In this document: piece by piece, positions 59,051-64,000 of the stretch
Layout: each line of letters opens with the position of its first letter
Numbering within the stretch: position 1 is the stretch's first letter
Source of the DNA: Microcaldota archaeon
GTDB taxonomy: Archaea > Micrarchaeota > Micrarchaeia > Anstonellales > Bilamarchaeaceae
Reading direction: 5' to 3'
NCBI GenBank assembly: GCA_016212525.1
Contig: JACRGD010000007.1
Coordinates: 220,778-284,777 of the forward strand
Length of the DNA: 64,000 nucleotides
Notes under the pieces: model-generated
Database searches by the model: none
Told to the model about the DNA's origin: nothing
The model's input: only the letters and a program-made list of their open reading frames with translations
Translations under genes and position numbers: made by a program

Positions 59051-60055
59051 TTAACTTGGGTCAGTATATGAGTGTGGTTCAAATCCCGATTTTTCATAGG
59101 CACTTTCAACAAGTTCTTGGGCCCGAATAGCTTGTACAAGAGTTACTCGGGGTTCACGTTCATGCCTAACTAATTCTATAAAGTCACTTAACTCGGCAGA
59201 TATTCCCGGAAGATGAGCTGATGCAAAGTCAGATGAAGAATGTCGATATATGACATGGTCTCCATCGGAATCCCTAAGAGTACAGCATCTAAATGGCAAT
59301 ACCTCCAAAGATGCATCAGTTCCAATAACCCGAAAATGTGCATTGAATAGATCTGAAGATGCCCAAAGATATCCAAGTTTCGCATTTAGACCATTTCTCA
59401 AGCGGACAGTTAATTCGGATTCATCATCCGCTCCAGTAGAGAAGTTTCTTTGCATAATGATTGCATCTAAAACCTGATCGATACCAAAAAGAGTATCAAG
59501 ACGATCTAAACCATGAATACCGTTTGTGAGGGTTATACCGCGTCCAAAATTTTTTCGATCTAGATACTGGAGAGGAAACGCAGCACTACCAAATTGAAAA
59601 ACCTCCTCAACAGAAAGAATTCTCCCTAAATCACCGTTTCTAATTACTTGAGCTGCACCAACAAATTCAGGATGATAATGTCCACTCATTCCGACCATAA
59701 GGGGAGTTTTTCCCAAGAATGCGTCTCGTATCTTATGTGCATCAGCCAAAGTTGTCGCCATGGGTTTCTCCAATAAAACAGGTATTCCACGACTTGCAGC
59801 GCCAGCTGCACACTCCAAATGTTGTGCAGTGGGAAGTGCAATTATCAATGCGTCGATCCGTTTTTTATCAAGTAAATTTTCAAATGAGGCGAATGTATTT
59901 ATCCTACCAACCGATTCGGTTTTACTCCGGTCTGGCTCGGCGATGGCAACTAGAGTTACATTATCGTTAGAGGCCACAGCTCTAGCATGGATTGAACCAA
60001 TAAAACCATAACCGGCAATACCAACTCTCAATTTAGCTTTAGCCATATAAAACAA
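59051..60055 (-). CDS. Gfo/Idh/MocA-family oxidoreductase
   Basis: 334 aa; RVGIAGYGFIGSIHARAVAS, IIALPTAQHLECAAGAASRGIPVLLEKPMATTLADAHKI. Confidence 0.93.
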   Translation of the reverse strand: MFYMAKAKLRVGIAGYGFIGSIHARAVASNDNVTLVAIAEPDRSKTESVGRINTFASFENLLDKKRIDALIIALPTAQHLECAAGAASRGIPVLLEKPMATTLADAHKIRDAFLGKTPLMVGMSGHYHPEFVGAAQVIRNGDLGRILSVEEVFQFGSAAFPLQYLDRKNFGRGITLTNGIHGLDRLDTLFGIDQVLDAIIMQRNFSTGADDESELTVRLRNGLNAKLGYLWASSDLFNAHFRVIGTDASLEVLPFRCCTLRDSDGDHVIYRHSSSDFASAHLPGISAELSDFIELVRHEREPRVTLVQAIRAQELVESAYEKSGFEPHSYTDPS

Positions 60056-60355
60056 ATAAGTTAAATGCGACTAAAAAGATATTAAATGATCGTTTATGAG
60101 TTTTTGTGTAGATCATCCTACAATTCATTCGACTAAACAAACAACAAAATACAAAACTGAGCTCGAGCGCTATTAGTCTCATAAATCCAGATTTTGAGCA
60201 TAAATTCCTCATTGAGTTCTCTTCCTCACCCTCAACCTTTCCAAATAAGCTCTTGAATTTTGAAAAAAACAATCTCAATAAAGCTTTCGTGAAAATACCA
60301 TCGATTCGAAAACGTCGTAAAAGAACAATAGCTGGAATCGACCGAACATAAAGTG

Positions 60356-60365
60356 TTTATAAATA
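60356..60365 (+). promoter_or_regulatory. TATA box of the IMPase-family gene
   Basis: TTTATAAATA centred 26-27 nt upstream of ATG 60387. Confidence 0.6.
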
Positions 60366-60386
60366 GGAACAAACGTACAGCTGATA

Positions 60387-61301
60387 ATGGCATCCACGTC
60401 ATTAAGAAAAAATCAAATAGAAACCGCTCAGAAAGCCCTATTAGCAGGTGCAAGACACGTTCGAACTCTCTTTGGAAGAAGCATGACTGAGTTGGGTGTA
60501 GAGTACAAACCTAAAGACGGAGATACACCCCGAACGATCATAGATCGAGAATCCGAGGGAGCAATACTAAAGGTTCTCCACAATGCGGCATCATTCAAAG
60601 GATACGCAATCAGTGCAGAAGAAGCAGGAGCGGTGACTTCTGGCATATCTGGGCGTGTTTGGATAGATCCATTTGATGGCACCAGCAATGCGGCAATACG
60701 ACTCAAAATGTCGACACTTGGCATATGTGTTACTGAACCGCAAACAGATGGAACTGTGCGAACGGTTCTTGGAGTGATAGTACAACCATTTGAAATGTTA
60801 ATGACTTATGCGGCAGTTGGAGAGGGCGCATTCTCAGTTGATTTAGCCGTAGAAGCAGATGGACGATTTTACACAAATTCAGATCCAAGAAGACTCGAAA
60901 GACGAATAATGAGCAAGCCAAACGAACGATTTGTCTGGATTGATGGTTTATTCAACGATAAAACAAGTCAACGCAAGGGAGGCTGGTTGACAGACATATC
61001 CGAACTGGCACAGAATGTACGCAGCGGCGGAAGCAACATCGACTATTCCTTAAAACTGGCCAATGGACAGGGAGACATACAATTAACTGATGCAATAGGG
61101 GGACATTTCGACTTGAGCGGAATTCCCATAATAAGAGAATTTGGTGGACGATTCATGGATTTGGACGCAAAAGAACCCCAACCAGGTTGCCATATTGCCA
61201 TTGCGTGTTTAGATCCAACAATCGCAGACCGGTTACTCGAGATAACAAACAACCATTACGGAAAATCGAGCAGATTGGGAGCGTACAAAGGATTTAGATA
61301 G
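60387..61301 (+). CDS. Inositol-monophosphatase-family phosphatase
   Basis: 304 aa; ISAEEAG, VWIDPFDGTSNAAIRLKMSTLGICV (DPxDGT), C-terminal GGHFDLSGIPIIREFGGRFMDLD. Confidence 0.85.
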   Translation: MASTSLRKNQIETAQKALLAGARHVRTLFGRSMTELGVEYKPKDGDTPRTIIDRESEGAILKVLHNAASFKGYAISAEEAGAVTSGISGRVWIDPFDGTSNAAIRLKMSTLGICVTEPQTDGTVRTVLGVIVQPFEMLMTYAAVGEGAFSVDLAVEADGRFYTNSDPRRLERRIMSKPNERFVWIDGLFNDKTSQRKGGWLTDISELAQNVRSGGSNIDYSLKLANGQGDIQLTDAIGGHFDLSGIPIIREFGGRFMDLDAKEPQPGCHIAIACLDPTIADRLLEITNNHYGKSSRLGAYKGFR

Positions 61302-61325
61302 TGAGTGAGGAATTGGGATGTCAAT

Positions 61326-62237
61326 TCAGATTCGCATCAGTTCACAATATTTCCCATAGAGCGAATCGATTTCTTTCTTGGAGCTTTTGACCAATCGATC
61401 CACCGAAAAGTCACCAACAGCCAAAGAGCCCATTACATTCGCATAGGCCATGGCAGACTTGAGTTGGAGTAGAGTTGGAGAAATCGCATTGACTGAGGCC
61501 AAATAACCAACAAGACCACCCGCAAAGGAATCACCCGCACCAGTAGGATCGACAATGTCTTCAAGTGGAAACGCCGGAAACGGAACAATATGCTCATTGA
61601 AAAAGAGGAGACTACCGTGCTCGCCCTTTTTGATAATTACAATCTTTGGACCCATCGATTTGATTTTGAGTCCGCACTTTACCAGATTGTGCTCGCCAGT
61701 TAGCATACGAACTTCAGCATCGTTGAGAACAACACCATTGACTTTTGCAAACACTTTTTTGATCGTCTCGAGTTCAGTTTTGACATAGTGTTCGATCGTG
61801 TCCATGAAAATCAGCTTCGCATTTTTCATTCTCGAAATCGCTTCTATCTGTTTTTGTGGAGGCATAGTTGCAAGATAGAGGAAGGAGCTCTGCTGCGCAT
61901 CAGAGGAAAATTGCGGGTCAAATTCTGCAAGAACATTCAATTCAGTCTTATTTGCATGACGGTGATAGAGATCATAAGAAAAAGAGGAATCAAAATGGAA
62001 CGTCTTGCCTTCTTTCTTTACAATAACGCTTCCCAGGTCTGCCCTTTTGGAAAGCAACTCCCGATAAGAAGAGGGAAAATCCCCGCCAACTATGCTTGAA
62101 ACAAAGGTCGGGGCAAAGAAAGCGGAGGAGATCGAAAAATAGCTGGCAGCGCCGCCCAAAACCATCTCGACTTTCTTAAACGGAGTTTCAGTAGTATCAA
62201 GGGCAATTGAACCGGCACAAGTAATCGGAGAAGGCAT
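61326..62237 (-). CDS. PfkB-family sugar/nucleoside kinase
   Basis: 303 aa; GSIALDTTETPFKKVEMVLGGAASYFSISSAFFAP, IIKKGEHGSLLF, DIVDPTGAGDSFAGGLVGYLA. Confidence 0.93.
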   Translation of the reverse strand: MPSPITCAGSIALDTTETPFKKVEMVLGGAASYFSISSAFFAPTFVSSIVGGDFPSSYRELLSKRADLGSVIVKKEGKTFHFDSSFSYDLYHRHANKTELNVLAEFDPQFSSDAQQSSFLYLATMPPQKQIEAISRMKNAKLIFMDTIEHYVKTELETIKKVFAKVNGVVLNDAEVRMLTGEHNLVKCGLKIKSMGPKIVIIKKGEHGSLLFFNEHIVPFPAFPLEDIVDPTGAGDSFAGGLVGYLASVNAISPTLLQLKSAMAYANVMGSLAVGDFSVDRLVKSSKKEIDSLYGKYCELMRI

Positions 62238-62283
62238 AAAGATCAGCTCGGATTAGATCAAAACATAGAATCATCTAAGAGAA

Positions 62284-63570
62284 ATGATTAAAACAGTCTC
62301 TTGCATAAATTGTCTGATGACAAGGAATTATTGCGTTAAAGATATTACTTTGGCGGATCAGGGTAAACTCAACATAGAGTATGCAGAGCTAAATATGCCA
62401 GCATTACTTTCCATCCGCGATCGATTCAAAAAGGAACAGCCATTTAGAGGCATGACGATCGCAATGGCATTGCACGTAACAAAGGAGACCGCAGTACTTG
62501 TTCGCACTTTAATCGCAGGCGGAGCCAAAGTTGCGCTTGCAAGCTGCAATCCTCTTTCTACACAGGACGATGTGGCAGCAGCACTTGCAAAAGAAGGGGT
62601 ATGCGTCTATGCTATCAAAGGCGAAACAAAGGAACAGTATTATGAATTCCTAAACCACGTGCTCGATCAAAAGCCGAACATAACGATAGACGATGGATGC
62701 GACCTGGTAAATATAATACACACAAAAAGAAAGGGCCTCATACCAACGATAATCGGAGGATGCGAAGAAACGACAACTGGAGTCATAAGACTTCATGCGA
62801 TGGAAAAGGACGGCGTTTTGAAATACCCAGTGGTCGCAGTTAACGATAACAAAACAAAGCATCTGCTTGACAACTATTACGGCACGGGACAGTCTTCGAT
62901 AGACGGAATCATCCGGGCAACAAACACACTCGTTGCAGGCAAACAGTTCGTAGTATGTGGCTATGGAGATTGCGGAAAGGGAGTCGCAAAAATCGCAAAG
63001 GGAATGGGAGCAAATGTAATAGTAACCGAAGTCCACCCATTCAGGGCGCTTCAAGCGAGCTTAGATGGTTTTGTGGTTATGCCGATGACCAAAGCAGCAG
63101 CAAAAGGAGACATCTTCCTAACAGTCACTGGCAATAAAGGAATCATAAGACTCGAACACATCAAGCAAATGAAAAATGGTGCAATACTGGCAAATGCTGG
63201 ACATTTTGACATTGAAATCGACGTCTCTGCGCTCGAAGCAAAGGCAAAAAAGAGAAAAATCAGACCGTTTTTGGATGAATACGTACTGGATGAAAAGAAA
63301 ATATACCTCTGTGGAGAAGGAAGACTAGTCAACCTTGCCGCAGCTGAGGGTCACCCAAGCGAAGTCATGGCAACCTCATTTGCAGGTCAGGCACTTTCAT
63401 GCGAATACCTAATTAAAAACAAAGGAAAACTAGGAACCAAAGTCATAACTCTTCCAGAACAGATAGACGATCAGATAGCCAAATTGCAGATCGAAGCGAT
63501 GGGAATCGAAATCGATCAGCTTACTGCAGATCAGAAGAAATATCTCTCGGGATGGGAAGAGGGAACTTAG
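62284..63570 (+). CDS. ahcY: Adenosylhomocysteinase
   Basis: 428 aa; VKDITLADQGKLNIEYAELNMP, GGCEETTTGVIRLHAM, VAVNDNKTKHLLDNYYGTGQSSIDGI, VVCGYGDCGKGVAKIAKGMGA; start may be 62317. Confidence 0.96.
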   Translation: MIKTVSCINCLMTRNYCVKDITLADQGKLNIEYAELNMPALLSIRDRFKKEQPFRGMTIAMALHVTKETAVLVRTLIAGGAKVALASCNPLSTQDDVAAALAKEGVCVYAIKGETKEQYYEFLNHVLDQKPNITIDDGCDLVNIIHTKRKGLIPTIIGGCEETTTGVIRLHAMEKDGVLKYPVVAVNDNKTKHLLDNYYGTGQSSIDGIIRATNTLVAGKQFVVCGYGDCGKGVAKIAKGMGANVIVTEVHPFRALQASLDGFVVMPMTKAAAKGDIFLTVTGNKGIIRLEHIKQMKNGAILANAGHFDIEIDVSALEAKAKKRKIRPFLDEYVLDEKKIYLCGEGRLVNLAAAEGHPSEVMATSFAGQALSCEYLIKNKGKLGTKVITLPEQIDDQIAKLQIEAMGIEIDQLTADQKKYLSGWEEGT

Positions 63571-63592
63571 TCAGATGCGCGGGTGTTAGATC

Positions 63593-64000
63593 TTGAAAAA
63601 CATACCATATGGACGACATCATTTGGACCAGCAGGACATAGATGCAGTAGTCGAAGTACTCAAAAGCGACTGGCTAACTACAGGCCCAAAAATCGAAGAA
63701 TTTGAAAAGACACTAAACCAATATATAGGATCCAAAAATGCAATAGCAGTGAATTCCGGAACAAGCGCACTAGATATTGCAGTAGCCGCACTTGAGCTGC
63801 CAGCTAAAAGCGAGATAATAACTACTCCGCTTACATTTGCAGCATCGGCAAATTGTGCACTATATAATAACTGTGTTCCGATATTTGCAGACATACAGGC
63901 AGACACATTCAATATTGACCCCACAGAGATCGAGAAAAAAATCAACAAGAAGACAAAGGCGATCATCTACGTAGATTATGCAGGACTGCCTTGCGACATA
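63593..64000 (+). CDS. DegT/DnrJ/EryC1/StrS aminotransferase (PseC-like), 5' part, truncated by window end
   Basis: Not in the ORF track; TTG start: LKNIPYGRHHLDQQDIDAVVEVLKSDWLTTGPKIEEFEKTLNQYIGSKNAIAVNSGTSALDIAVAALELPAKSEIITTPLTFAASANCALYNNCVPIFADIQADTFNIDPTEIEKKI... Confidence 0.9.
   Translation, partial: MKNIPYGRHHLDQQDIDAVVEVLKSDWLTTGPKIEEFEKTLNQYIGSKNAIAVNSGTSALDIAVAALELPAKSEIITTPLTFAASANCALYNNCVPIFADIQADTFNIDPTEIEKKINKKTKAIIYVDYAGLPCDI

Noticed and set aside
59075-59095. tRNA T-arm-like GGTTCAAATCCC
   Set aside because: Inside the Gfo/Idh/MocA coding sequence with no matching acceptor stem or anticodon arm.
60039-60453. Small minus-strand ORFs between the Gfo/Idh and IMPase genes
   Set aside because: Intergenic/overlapping, no family signal; the region carries the TATA box for the 60387 gene.
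1-64000. CRISPR arrays, IS elements, prophage
   Set aside because: No regularly spaced direct repeats, transposase, integrase or phage structural signatures seen by eye; a dedicated repeat finder was not available.

Overview
The window is a gene-dense archaeal chromosome segment with no rRNA, tRNA, CRISPR array or transposon that I could see. Archaeal markers are RpoK/Rpo6, the PsmA proteasome alpha subunit, a family-B DNA polymerase with a C-terminal PIP box, NurA, DTD2-type D-aminoacyl-tRNA deacylase, archaeal/eukaryal-type ProS, archaeal HMG-CoA synthase with a DUF35 protein, archaeal-type UMP kinase, and TATA boxes about 26 nt upstream of start codons. I suspect a small-genome or DPANN-like lineage, but this is a weak inference. 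Bacterial-type genes are interspersed: GyrA, MetK, a GT9 glycosyltransferase and a PseC/DegT-like aminotransferase. Other blocks are a type IV pilus/secretion pair (ATPase + TadC-like) joined to lipid-phosphate genes, two surface-glycan regions, a pheS gene embedded among surface/membrane protein genes, and a RelE/RelB-like pair beside two degenerate Nudix paralogs. Items most worth a second look are: (i) the tandem degenerate-Nudix paralogs next to the toxin-antitoxin pair; (ii) a ~100-aa tandem-repeat protein with YPWEL/NxFWD motifs; (iii) a gene missed by the ORF track that is split exactly at an in-frame U_UUU_UUA slippery heptamer; (iv) a surface-protein/pheS/membrane-sensor operon; (v) a HEAT-OB fusion upstream of rpoK; and (vi) a divergent Janus/PHPT-like protein. 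I did not find one unambiguous, wholly new multi-gene system. Family names come from motif recognition by eye; no database search was run.
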